64,000 nucleotides of DNA from Prinsepia uniflora (lineage: Eukaryota > Streptophyta > Magnoliopsida > Rosales > Rosaceae), in contig CM064862.1 in assembly GCA_032719365.1 (NCBI GenBank), positions 4,786,501-4,850,500 on the forward strand, given 5' to 3'. Positions 35,714 to 46,861 of the stretch are shown one piece after another. How positions within the stretch are numbered: position 1 is the first letter of the stretch; each line of letters begins with the position of its first letter. Made by a program: the position numbers and the translations under genes. Below the pieces are notes generated by a model. That model was given only the letters and a program-made list of their open reading frames with translations, did not search any database and was not told the DNA's origin.

Positions 35714-38700
35714 TGACACGACCCACCATCAATCCCCCGGGATTAAGGGCTAAGTCATGCTCCCGTCTAACTTACGTGTGACACGAAGGCTAAACCGACA
35801 TCCAACCTCCATGTGACACGTAAGTCGAACAAGGGATTTCCAAACGCACCGTTCAAAACGTCCGGACTTCCCAGAGCGCGCAGATTCTACTGTGGATTGC
35901 GTGTGTGATGTCTCCGTTTCTCTCGACCAACAACCCGCACCGCAACAACCTGGAGGGTATCGAAAATATAAAAAGACTGTGAGTGGACAAAAATAAATAA
36001 GTTTAGAAAACAGTTCATAAGAAATTACATTTATATCCTCCATTTAAAAACTAATGCATGCATATAAAACCAATTCACAAAACCATTTCATATCCAAAAA
36101 CCGTCAATGAAAACCCGAATTGTTTCTTTTCTCAAATTCGCAATTCAAATCCAGGGCTTTAGCCCAAAATCATAAATCAATCATCAAAGTACGGGAACTC
36201 AGCCCAAAATCCATCAAATCCAAATTATCCGGGCTACTGCCCAGAACATCTGAAAACCAGTGAAAAAGTAGTGAAAAACATCAATCATGCAAGTTTCTGG
36301 ATTTCAAGTGTGCCCGAGTCTTTAAACTCAAAACCATGTGCATAATCAGGCCTTCCCGGGATATCAACGAGTCTTTAAACTCAAAACACAATCAACAGGA
36401 CTCAGGGGATATCATAACCGAGTCTTTAAACTCAAAACATATACTGAGTCTTTAAACTCAAAATATATCAATCCAGGGCCCTCCCCCGTCAATCAACTGA
36501 GTCTTTAAACTCAAAACCAGATCCAGCCGTTTTCTTTTCTTTTTTCGGGTTTTTAAACCCAAAACCATTTTTCAATCAAGTGAAAACCATAGAAAATCCA
36601 CATCCGAATTCGAATAACGATTTCGCAAGCCGGCATCCGGAACCATCATCCCGAACCCAAATACAGAATTTCTCTTTCAAGTTTCAAATCCGAATCTAGA
36701 ATCAACTTTCCAAAATTCGATTCCAAAATCGGAATCTCGTTTATCGATATCACATGAACAGGGCTCCAAGCCCGAAATTACTTTTCCAAAATCCGTTATA
36801 AATCATTGAAATCAAATCATATTTCAAATCCTGAGATCAAATCATCAAAACCATCGTAAAACCATGTCAGAAAACTGTATCTCGTAAATCGTGTACTTTC
36901 GTAAATATCTCAAAATCCGTGCCAAAACTGTAAATCAACAATATCAATTCACAAACATAGAAATCATGTATAGAAAACATATAATATATATATATGCATG
37001 CACCATAAGTTCGAAAGCAAAGTCCACTCACAGACCATTTACGCCGCTGCCTCGATACACGTGCGTTACGTCATTTCCCAGCTAATCAACTATCATCGGC
37101 ATTCCCGAACCTATCCAAATCTCATAATAAGGTCATTAACTACTTCATAATGTTCATACAAAAGCACCGTAATTTTCCCGAATTTTTAACTATTTTTAAA
37201 CGAGCTCTAAAACTTTCAGACATCCCGAAACATATCGAGACGATGTCCGATCGACTCAAAACTAGTGCCAAAATGTTCGTTACATCGAATACTTTAAAAG
37301 TCGTGTTGGAAATTTCCCCAAAATGGGCCCCATGCGCCCTCACGCGCCGCCCAAAAGGGCTACTCGTGGGAGCCACGTGCCAAGTCACTGTTCATCGTCT
37401 TCCAACTTAGGCGACCGGTTCAGACCAGTTCAGCAGGCCAGCCGGTTGAATTGTACTGGTGTGGGCGGTTCGACACCGATTTCCATCCAATTGCAAACGA
37501 TTTTAATCCTTTTCATTCCTACATGTTTGTCTCAGTCTTTGCCATTAATTAGAACCTAAAGTCGTGAGTCTAAACTCAAGAAATTACCTTTTTAATTCCA
37601 AAAGTTGAACCGGCCATGTTCCCCCATTATGTTCTTCCACTTCCGGCCACCTCCCGTCGTGGTTTCAAGTCCACACATTTCCTTTTAACTTCCAAAACAA
37701 CACCTAATTCACCAAATCAACGAATAATGCTTAGACATCCACATTCCATTTTCAACCAAAACAGGGCGGTTACAGGTTATTAACAGTTCCTTCGCCATCG
37801 AGCCCCGCCATGGGTACCAACAGCATCTTCTCACCTTCCCTACACCTTCCCATTCACACACCATGGCCAGGAAATGAAAACCAAGGGCCTTAGAGTTCAT
37901 GATCCCGCGTGCCCTGCACTTTGTTCCTCACGATTGCAACACTGCCATCCATGGCAGCCGGCATGGTCAAGCCGCCATATTCCTTTCATTGTCTTCTCCC
38001 ACCTTTCTTGGAAGAGTACGGGCACATGATAAGATTGCAGAGAGTTTGGGGGTCACGATCAGGCCATGTTTTCAGCGCACAGCTAACCCGGGCAACCAAA
38101 GCTTCCAAATTATTTTGTTTTGAAACCAATTAAGTCGGTTAAACAAAGTTCCATAGACCCCTAGACAATGGACACGTGTTCCAATCCCACTACACCACCA
38201 TTCCAAAGCAGCCAAGTGTCCACCTATCATTGGGCACAGATTCCCAGAGTATTAAAATGACCAAAATGCCTCTAAAGGACATTTTACCATTTTGCCCCTA
38301 GTGGGTTTAGACCAAAATCCAAACCTATCGACGTCTGATGATAGCGTGCCGCCTGTCGTTGTACTTAGGGGATCGAGACCTACCTAACGGTCCTCAAATT
38401 ACGTGAAAAATACACGTTGTGTAAAAAGTCAACAAATTCCTCCTTTTCGCCCAAATTACCAAAATACCCTTGAACTTCCGAACATCATAACTTTTTCCCC
38501 GAATGTCGGAATCGGACGTGCCACCTGTCTATGAACTCATGACGTCACGAAATACATCGTTGCTATCGGTCAAAGTCCATTTGACAACCCAAAATAAAAG
38601 TAAACCTTGTTGCCCATTCTAGGGGGCAAAACCGTCATTTTGCACCGTCCGTCCGTATTCCTCCAACTAATTACTGGTTATCCTCAATAATCTGTCATTA

Positions 38701-38739
38701 GTCACTAATTAATCCTGATTTCCAAGACAGGTCGTTACA
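35714..38739 (-). mobile_element. Solo LTR (3026 bp), minus strand, TSD GAACG
   Basis: Starts TGACACGACCCACC and ends ACAGGTCGTTACA, with a perfect duplication GAACG (35709-35713 and 38740-38744). On its own strand: donor GTGAGTGGAC (37022-37031 inverted), partner arm (35979-35988 inverted), CCCTCCAG acceptor (ending at 35950). Between them is an array of GAGTCTTTAAACTC units (about 36300-36520) and one GGGT-TTTTAA-ACCC unit (36547-36560). A degenerate GC-rich module lies at 37331-37380. Confidence 0.95.
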
Positions 38740-39982
38740 GAACGTTTCATTTTCTCGTATAAGATGTCAAGGTGACTGTACCTAGAGTTGTTGGGTACGA
38801 GGGAGACAGAGTTTCTCCCATTCGAGCTGAGGTGCGGGGTCGTCGCTCTCTATGAGCGGAGATCCAGTGTTGTTTTACACATGGTGTGCTGATATTAGTG
38901 TTGATGTTAGGGTGTTAGTGCTGGTACTAGTGCTGGTGCTGGTGATTGTGATGACGATGAGTCAAGAGTCGGGATGTGACTCCGTCGAGCTGGGCATGTG
39001 TTCGGTATCTGTGGTCCGGCAGTGGATCACAGATAGAGTTAGTCTAGTTACAGACATGTGGTTGATGTTTGAGTGAGTTGGTTCCAATATGGTTGGAACT
39101 TCAGAATCAAGAGAGGTTGTGATCGAGGTGACGAGAGGAATGCGAGTTTTCCGCATTGGTAATGGGTATTTCGAAGTCATTTTGGGTGACTTCTCAGATT
39201 CTGTCATTGTAGATGATGTTTGTTCTCACCAGTACGCTGATCGTGTATTGGTTGGCAGACTCGGGATTTGTCTTGGGTCATCAGGAGGAGTTGAGTTTTT
39301 TGGAGTTAGGTGAATGAGATTTCTCATTTTGTGCTTGGTGGCAGATGAGGTCAGGTTACGTGACATGGTGAGTGCAGTGAGTTTCATTTGCATTCACGTG
39401 GGATGAGTTTTGATGTCACCATGTTGTATCATCCTTGGTTTTTCCTAGTTGGAATGGCAAGGATCGATACAAGGTGATTTGAGAGAACCCACAGTCTCGG
39501 CGTGTCTCATCGTTGACTAATCTGTTTCGATGTGGGAATTGGTTGAGGAGTGATGTGACTGACGAAGGATTTAGGAGGGAGTAAGACCCTATGATCAGAT
39601 TTCAGGTGGATTGATTGTGTGCTTGTGTGGATCCTAGATGGATTGGGATTATGATGTTGAGGACTTTGGGCGTCATGACGATCGAGGATCGTGACGTTTA
39701 TGGTCGAGTGACGTAGTGATGGATCTGGATCGTGACCTTGGAGATCTAGATAGGTGGAGAGTTTATCGCTCTTACTTGGTTATTTGAGTTGAGGATGATG
39801 GGACTGAACTTTTTTTCGAGGTAAATCCTGTTTGGTGTATTAGTCGAACGAGTAGGTGTCCGATGAGGTCGGATTTGGTCAGCCTTAGATGTGTGAATGA
39901 TGGGATTGGCTTCCCTATGAAGTGAATCAAATGTATTGTGATTAATCGTTGAGCAAGTAACCGTTAGGTTCATATTTGGTGC
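38740..39982 (+). mobile_element. Non-coding gypsy internal relic, right part
   Basis: Blocks near 39430 (ATCATCCTTGGTTTT) and 39655-39980 match 47066-47420 of the gag-only element at a moderate level, including TTGGCTTCC and GGTTC...TTGGTGC. Another short block near 38850 resembles 48351, which lies in the opposite order there. It ends at 39982 where the LARD-like element inserted; the intact relative reads on through this point. Confidence 0.6.
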
Positions 39983-40593
39983 TGATAGGTCGTTAATTAA
40001 GCATTATTTTATATTATTTTATACCCTTTATACTTGACTTTTAATATTAAAATATTAAATAAATAGATAAAATAATTTATTTTGTGTTATTTTTGTTTAA
40101 ATAAATAAAGTTTGTAATTTGGAGTATTTTGGCGAAAGAATCGTCTCGATCGGAATTTTAACGAAAATATTATGGACGAATTTCGGTGAAATAAATTCTA
40201 ATTAATTGATTTTTCATTTGTAGCAGCCCAAACCCAATTTGAAGAAATAAAAGCAGCCCAGCCCAACAGAGAAAAAAGAAAAAGAAAAAAAAAATCCAGC
40301 AGCCCGGCCCGCCAGTTCCGTGCGGCCTAGCCCAGTTTCGCGCAACCCAGATTCACTTCGGCGCGCGCCTGCCGAACCGAAGCCCTTCTTTTCAGCAAGC
40401 GCCTGCCGTTCTCCATGCCGCCCATTCAGCATGCATCTGCCGAACTTTCTTCCTCCTTTTCCAGCAAAGGTTGCCAGCCATTTTTCCCACTTTCCAGCAC
40501 AAAATCAACTTAAATCACATCTAAACATCATCACAAATCTTTATTACTCACCATTCCATTGTTCCACATTTTTTATTGTATTTTTATATTATT
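39983..40593 (+). mobile_element. LARD 5' LTR, segment 1
   Basis: Matches 62761-63373 nearly base for base. Its left end is sharp because it breaks sequence that continues in a related element at 47420. Confidence 0.92.
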
Positions 40594-42203
40594 TGTAATG
40601 ACCCGTCCCGAATATCGGGATTGAATATTAATTAATTATGATTTAGAATGACTAATCGGGGATTAGTTGAGTGAAATCGGACGAAGCGTGCAAAATGACC
40701 GTTTTGCCCCTAGCGTGGGCAAAATGTTGACTTTTAGTTCAGGCGGTCAAATGGACTTTGACCGATGACTGTGACGTAGTTCGGGACGTCACGAATTCAT
40801 AGACAGGTGGCACGTTCGATTCCGACATTCGTAGAGAAAGTTATGATGTTAGGAAGTTGAGGGGTATTTTGGTAATTTGGCATAGTAGGGGCCAAATGTT
40901 GACTTTTTGATCGGGAGGTCCGATGGACGAGGGCCAAGGACCGTTACGTAGGTCTCGTCGATACGAATCCAACGACAGGTGGCACGTCGAAAATAGAGTT
41001 CGGATGACCAAGTTACGGGTCACGGATGTCTAGGGGTAAAATGGTAATTTGTCGAACAGAGGGCAAAATGGTCTTTTACCATTGATTCTTGCTACCAGAT
41101 TGTGACATTTGTCACTTTGTCATCTTCCCTACCCCAGCTGCTAACATTGAAACGGGAATCATGGGAAACACAATTATACCACTTTAGACACAAATTCCCT
41201 AAATTATGGGTTGTCTTAATGATTGTCCATTAACAGCTAATTAACCTGTGTTTCAGCCTCATTGTGCAATTGGGAGACTGAGGAAGCCGAATTGAGAGAG
41301 AGATTCGAGTGACAGTGAGGTCTCTGGGGGAATTTTGGTTCGAAAATTCAGAGAATTTGGGGGATTTTCGAATTCGGGATTGTGAGCTGAGAGGATCGAA
41401 ATTGATGATTCAATTCGACTTCTGGGATCCATACGAACCTTTCTACAACAAAAACGAAGTGAAACGGTGTCGGATTGAGGATGAACTAAGCTTCCATGGC
41501 AGCTTCAATTCGAGCTTGGGTTCGACGGGTTAGAGGTAAGAATTCTTCGAATTGATCTTGGAAAAACATTCAATACACTCTCACGATGCTTACCTTATGA
41601 ATTAATTTGGAAATCAGGGACGGAATTGGTGAACCCGAATTGGAAACCCGTCGAAGATCGATCGGGAGTCGTGAGGATTTAGACCATGATTCGAGTAATT
41701 GAACTTACAGAACTCAATTAGAGATGGATTAGAAGGGATCAGTTGAAAGAACGGATTTAATTGGTGTTGAATTGGGTGAGTTTGAACCGGGTCTGTTCGC
41801 GGGTTTTTCAACCCGTTTACCAGACAAACGGGCGAAGGGGACGACTGTGCTGGTTACTGTAGCTGGCGCGTGGGTTTCACGCGCAGCCACTCACGGCGGC
41901 GCGTGAGGGCGCGTCCGGCCTAGTCTCAAGGTGAGGTCAACATGACTTTTGATCCTCTCAGTGTAACGAACATTTTGACGTTGATTTCGGTGAAATCGGA
42001 TATTGTGTCGATAATGTTTCGCATATCCGAAGTTTTGTTTTACGTTTAAAATACGTATTTAAATCCCGGAAAAATTGAGGAAAATTATATGTTGTATTTT
42101 GGGATGTTAGTAACCCTCTATATTGATTTTGGGCAGGAGTTGTGATTTCCAGATTTTACGGAAAAACGTGCAGCTCGGAAACGGACCGTTTTGGACGGTG
42201 TGT

Positions 42204-43600
42204 GTGAGTGGACTTTGTTTTCTAACAGTGATGCATGCATATATGATTTAAATGCCTTATTATATGATTTTATATGCTTGGGCATGATTTGTGTTTCAAT
42301 CCGGTAATTTCTCGGTTTTATGATTATTATATTATTATTTTGGGCGATTTTCGAGAAATTACGAAATATGGTAAAAATGATGTTTGGACTTGGTTTATGA
42401 GTCCGGGATTGAAATTGATTGAAAATAATGGTTGGACTCGGATTATTGAGTCATGGATTGAAAATGATATTTGGACTCGGGTTATGAGTCAGTGATTGAC
42501 TTTGTGGATTTACGTGAAAATGGCAACGGAGGTTGCAACGCATGGATTTGCGTGGTAATGTTATTTTGGGCATGGGAACCCAAGTGAATAGTGATTTTGA
42601 CTCGGATTTGGAGTCATTTGTGAAATTGTGCAATTAATGATTTATTGGGATTTTTATGATTATTTTAATCAGTCTTTCGGGCACGTTTTACGAGGAACGT
42701 GCAAATGATGTTTTGGGCTAGGCCCGAAGTCTAAATGATTTCTAAAATGATGTTTTGACTTGGTTGGTGAGTCAATGATGATTTTCAGATTATTTTATTG
42801 ATTTAAATGTGATTTTAACGGTTTATGTGTAAAAGGTATTTTGGGCTTGAGACCCAGTTGAGAATGACCTTGACTTGGTATGAAGTCAAGATTTGATTGA
42901 AATGTTTTGGGATGTAATTCCCGGGATGGTTTTCATTGTGATTGTGATATTCCCAGACGGTCGGTGCTTGGGGGATTACCCAGACGACCGGAGCTTGGGG
43001 GATGTGATTGTAGGATCGGGAGTTGATCCTATGGTAGTCAGCTTCTCGGATGATACTGAGCCTGGATGTACCACTCGGAGGTGTCTGATCCTGGGGATGT
43101 GTTCGCCTAGAGGTGACTGAGCCCGAGGGGGTTGAGCCCAGAGGTGTTTATTCCCGAGAGAGTGACTGGATATTGGCCTACGCGTAGTGCAGCACTTGTG
43201 AGTAGTGCAGATGTGATTGGTGATATTTTATGCACTCGTGAGTAGTGCGGATTGATTGGATTGATATATTTATTGTGCACTGGTAAGTAATGCTGATTGG
43301 TATTGATTGTGATGATGTACTGGTATTGAGTACGGGTTTTTGGTCCTTGTGGCCAGGTGATTATGTTTTCACATGTTTTGGCCTGAGAGCCGGGATTTGA
43401 TGTGTTATAACATGAACTGAATTGGTGATCATGAGTTTTATGGACCATGGGAAAATATGTTTTGATTTTATCGGTCACTCATGTTTTACGTTATGCATGC
43501 AAGATTGTGAAAACTGGAGGGTAAGATTGTATTTTGAAATATGTTTTTATAAGAGGTCATTTTTGTCCACTCACACCTTTTCTGTTTTGTGACCCTCCAG
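42204..43600 (+). other. Intron-like LTR segment, longest copy
   Basis: GTGAGTGGAC (42204-42213) pairs with GTCCACTCAC (43565-43574); CCCTCCAG ends at 43600. At 1397 bases it is the longest version, mainly because of the hairpin array. Confidence 0.6.
42386..42904 (+). repeat. Mini-hairpin array
   Basis: Examples: GGACT/AGTCC (42386-42404), GACTC/GAGTC (42435-42452 and 42474-42490), TTGGG/CCCAA (42566-42583), then GGGC/GCCC near 42715 and TTGAC/GTCAA near 42870. Arms vary while pairing is kept. Confidence 0.75.
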
Positions 43601-43777
43601 GCCGTGGTACGACGCTCGGGACTGATCGTGAGGCAGTGACAGCAGCAGAAATCCGCGCGAACATCCCTTGTCTGGCAAGCACTGAAGGGGAGTTTCGGAC
43701 CTTTAGTCGACTTGTCAGACGGGAGCAGGACCGGGCACGGTTTTTGACGTCCAGTTGGGACGGGTCCTGTCATTATT

Positions 43778-44456
43778 TTTGATAGCTTTTTCCACCTATA
43801 AATAGGGAGGTCATTTCAAGTATTTGGGGAGTCCCCAATTAGTTTCATTCTTCCATTTCTTTCTTAGTTCTTAGTTCTTAAGTTAGTTCTTTTGTTTCTC
43901 TCTTTTGAGAGACATTTTTGGGGACCATTTTTACTTCTTGTAGATTTTCTTATTAATTAGTTTTCTTTTAATTCTTGTTCTTAATTTATGTTATTTTTAT
44001 TTTTCTTAATTTCATTTCATCTTTACTTTGTTCTTGTGATATTTCTTTGAGATCTCTTAAACACATTTTTATGCTTTCCTTAAGAAATACCTAGGCCAAG
44101 TAATTCTAAGGCAATTCAAGAGTTTTAAGACCGAATTCCTCGTATTTCTTCTTCCATCTTCACAAGTTTCCTGCCGCTGTTCGGTGATTCTTGTGAAAAT
44201 CCATACTTCTCTACTTAAATTCTTGTTATTGTTATTGGTTTTACTTATAATTCAATATATGTGTTGGTATTTTCTTTCTAACATTTGTAAGTAAGAATGC
44301 AATCTCCATGTGTTTTACTTTTTGAGTTTCTTTTACTTCATATGTTTTAGTACTTAAACTTCAATTCGAAACTAAATGTTGATCCGCTGTTCGGGGCATT
44401 AGGATAGAGTTGAAGAGATTTAATGTTTGATCGCTGTTCGGCGCATTAAATCACTT
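43778..44456 (+). mobile_element. LARD 5' LTR, segment 2
   Basis: Continues the LTR after the solo LTR and matches 63376-64000. It contains the TATA box and three copies of a CGCTGTTCGG motif. Confidence 0.92.
43797..43804 (+). promoter_or_regulatory. TATA box of the LARD LTR
   Basis: TATAAATA followed by GGGAGG, with a pyrimidine-rich leader downstream. The identical motif is at 63390-63397 in the 3' LTR. Confidence 0.7.
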
Positions 44457-45962
44457 TGTAATGACCCGTCCCGAATATCGGGATTGAATATTAATTAATC
44501 ATGATTTAGAATGACTAATCGGGGATTAGTTGAGTGAAATCGGACGAAACGTGCAAAATGACCGTTTTGCCCCTGGTGTGGGCAAAATGTTGACTTTTAG
44601 TTCGGGCGGTCAAATGGACTTTGACCGATGACTGTGACGTAGTTCGGGACGTCACGAGTTCATAGACAGGTGGCACGTTCGATTCCGACATTCGTAGTGA
44701 AAGTTATGATGATCGGAAGATGAGGGGTATTTTGGTAATTTGGCATAGTAGGGGCCAAATGTTGACTTTTTGATCGGGAGGTCCGATGGACGAGGGCCAA
44801 GGACCGTTACGTAGGTCTCATCGATACGAATCCAACGACAGGCGGCATGCCGAAATCGGAGATTCGACGACGAAGTTATGGTCACGGAAGCGGGCTCGAT
44901 TAACCGAACGAACCGGGATTAAAATAATATTTTAATATGAACAGTACCCAGTGACTGTGCACATTCGGATGAGTGACAAGTGTCACCCATCCCCTGAAAT
45001 CTGGTCCATGTTTCCCTCCCAACACCATCATTACAACATCATCATTTATCCTTCATCATTTCCTCCATTTTCTCCTTAATTTTCTCCTTCTTTGTTCTTC
45101 TTACCCGTGAGCATTGAGCAGCAGAATTGGAGAGTGTTTGCTGCCATTTCTAACTGGTTTTGAGGGCAAAATCGAGTGTTTGTTGAGACTAACTCAACTG
45201 GGTAAGCACGGGAGGTTGAGAGTGGCTGAAAACTAAGAATTCGAAATTGGGTTTTTGGGAGGAAAAATCAAATTGGATGAATTGAGCCTTGTTGATCGAA
45301 ATTGGGTTCAGTTTCTGTCTTCTGGGATTACTACGATCCATTTTGTAGAAGGAACTAAGTGGAATTGAGGTCGAATTGAGGTAGAACTGAGGAAGGAAAC
45401 TTTCAGAAATCTCGAGGTTGAGTCGAGGGAATTGAGGCTTTGATTGACGAAATTGATGTGGGGATTGTGTTCTTGAGGATCCCACGATGCTTCTGGGTTC
45501 ATCAATTGAAGGAAAACGCTGGAGATTGACTGAACTCCATGGTTGCACAGTGACGAAGAATCGAGTTTGAGTCGTGGCGTTTGAGCCACGAATTGATGCA
45601 ATTGAGTTGGGGAAAATACTTACCTGAGTCCATTGAAGCTTACTGGTGAATCAATTGAACGAAATCAAGAAGCTTTGATGGTTTTCGAAGGATGAACAGT
45701 GGCCGGACGTCCTTCGATTGATCATCTGTGATCGTGAGGTTAGAGGTTATTTTTGTCCACTCACACCATTTTTGTTTTGTGACCCTCCAGGCCGTGGTAC
45801 GACGTTCGGGACTGATCGTGAGGCAGTGACAGCAGCAGAAATCCGCGCAAACATCCCTTGTCTGGCAAGCACTGAAAGGGAGTTTCGGACCTTTAGTTGA
45901 CTTGTCAGACGGGAGCAGGACCGGGTACGATTTTTGACGTCCAGTTGGGACGGGTCCTGTCA
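44457..45962 (+). mobile_element. 5' LTR of the gag-only element
   Basis: TGTAATGACCCG...GGTCCTGTCA. It keeps the acceptor side of the intron-like segment (GTCCACTCAC at 45755-45764, CTCCAG ending 45790) but has no GTGAGTGGAC donor, no GC-rich module and no hairpin array. Confidence 0.95.
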
Positions 45963-45965
45963 AAT

Positions 45966-45977
45966 TGGTATCAGAGC
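45966..45977 (+). promoter_or_regulatory. Primer binding site, initiator tRNA-Met
   Basis: TGGTATCAGAGC, three bases after the LTR end; it primes minus-strand DNA synthesis. Confidence 0.93.
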
Positions 45978-46006
45978 ATTTGGTTCTTGATTTCTGTTGA
46001 TACGTC

Positions 46007-46861
46007 ATGCCTCCGAGTCGTGCGTCCCGTACACGGTCTGAAGATGGGAGGGGCGAGAGTAGTGTTAGTAAAGGCCCAGATATTGAGCGAGCTCGACGGT
46101 TGGGAGCCACTGTGTTTCGTGGTGATTCGGGACCGGATGGTGCCGAAGATTGGCTTACTCGATTGGAAAGGATTTTTGAGGTTATGATATGTCCCCTGGA
46201 GGACATGGTACCCTTAGCCACTTTTCTTTTGGATGGCTATGCTTACAGGTGGTGGCATAGTTTACAGTTGACTGGCTGGGATGCCCGTACCTTGGCATGG
46301 GATGCATTCCGAGAGCGATTTTTGGATCAGTTTTATCCTCGCTCATTTCGGAACGCTAAGGAGGTTGAGTTTCTCCAATTGCAGCAAGGGAATCGGTCAG
46401 TGGTCGATTATGAACAGCAATTTTTGCACTTATCTAGTTTCGCTCCTCTGTATGTGGCTACAGAGGAGGATAAATGTCGAAGGTTTGAGCAGGGATTGAG
46501 GAATGAGTTACGAGGTGCTGTAACTGTTGGCTCGTATTCCACCCTGAGGGAATTATCGGATGCTGCTATCCGAGTGGAGGCTACTATTGTACCTGTGCCA
46601 GAACAATCTTTAGGCTCTGGACGACGCCGAGAGCGTCAGGATACTGAACAGATGAGTCAGGAAACAACGAAGCGAGTTAGCCTTCATAATCTTGTGTCGC
46701 AATCCTCGGTAGGCGTTCATTCGGGTGGAACTTCAACCCAGTCGATAAGTAAGCGGCGTGGTGGGGCAAGTCGCCTCAGCACTGCCACTTGTCACTTTTG
46801 TAGGAAACTTGGACATTTGCGAAGGAACTGCCCCGATCGACTTGACCGTAGGTCAGAATAA
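46007..46861 (+). CDS. gag: Gag polyprotein, intact, 284 aa
   Basis: Structural particle protein of the retroelement. The ATG at 46007, 45 bases after the LTR, is chosen because MPPSRAS matches the start of the related Gag at 54067 (MPPRRRP). The retrotransposon gag domain spans about residues 45-190, with WWHSLQLTGWD, FRERFLDQFYP and FRNAKEVEFLQLQQGN. A single CCHC knuckle (C-HF-C-RKLG-H-LRRN-C, bases 46790-46831) lies near the C-terminus and should bind RNA. The protein stops soon after the knuckle, with no protease, so it is not a fusion. The frame is uninterrupted and would be translated from a full-length transcript; partner enzymes must come in trans. Confidence 0.95.
   Translation: MPPSRASRTRSEDGRGESSVSKGPDIERARRLGATVFRGDSGPDGAEDWLTRLERIFEVMICPLEDMVPLATFLLDGYAYRWWHSLQLTGWDARTLAWDAFRERFLDQFYPRSFRNAKEVEFLQLQQGNRSVVDYEQQFLHLSSFAPLYVATEEDKCRRFEQGLRNELRGAVTVGSYSTLRELSDAAIRVEATIVPVPEQSLGSGRRRERQDTEQMSQETTKRVSLHNLVSQSSVGVHSGGTSTQSISKRRGGASRLSTATCHFCRKLGHLRRNCPDRLDRRSE

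Larger units (their letters stand above)
40594..43772 (+). mobile_element. Solo LTR (3179 bp), plus strand, TSD TTATT
   Basis: Starts TGTAATGACCCGTCCC and ends GACGGGTCCTGTCA. A perfect duplication TTATT (40589-40593 and 43773-43777) frames it, and the intact 3' LTR copy at 63360-63375 shows the empty site. Its first about 430 bases and last about 210 bases closely match the 1506-bp LTR of the neighbouring gag-only element. The middle holds the GC-rich module (41865-41914), the intron-like segment (42204-43600) and many mini-hairpins. Confidence 0.96.

Noticed and set aside
40320..40598. 92-codon open frame in the LARD LTR, conserved at 63097-63375
   Set aside because: Present in both LTRs only because the LTRs are copies; no Gag-like or other recognisable domain.
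43107..43478. Minus-strand 123-codon open frame in a solo LTR
   Set aside because: It lies in the hairpin-rich LTR interior, and no equivalent frame was seen in related LTRs.
45640..46221. Minus-strand 193-codon open frame
   Set aside because: It is antisense to the LTR end and the start of gag, and part of it repeats at 49829-50152 as LTR sequence. No protein-like features.
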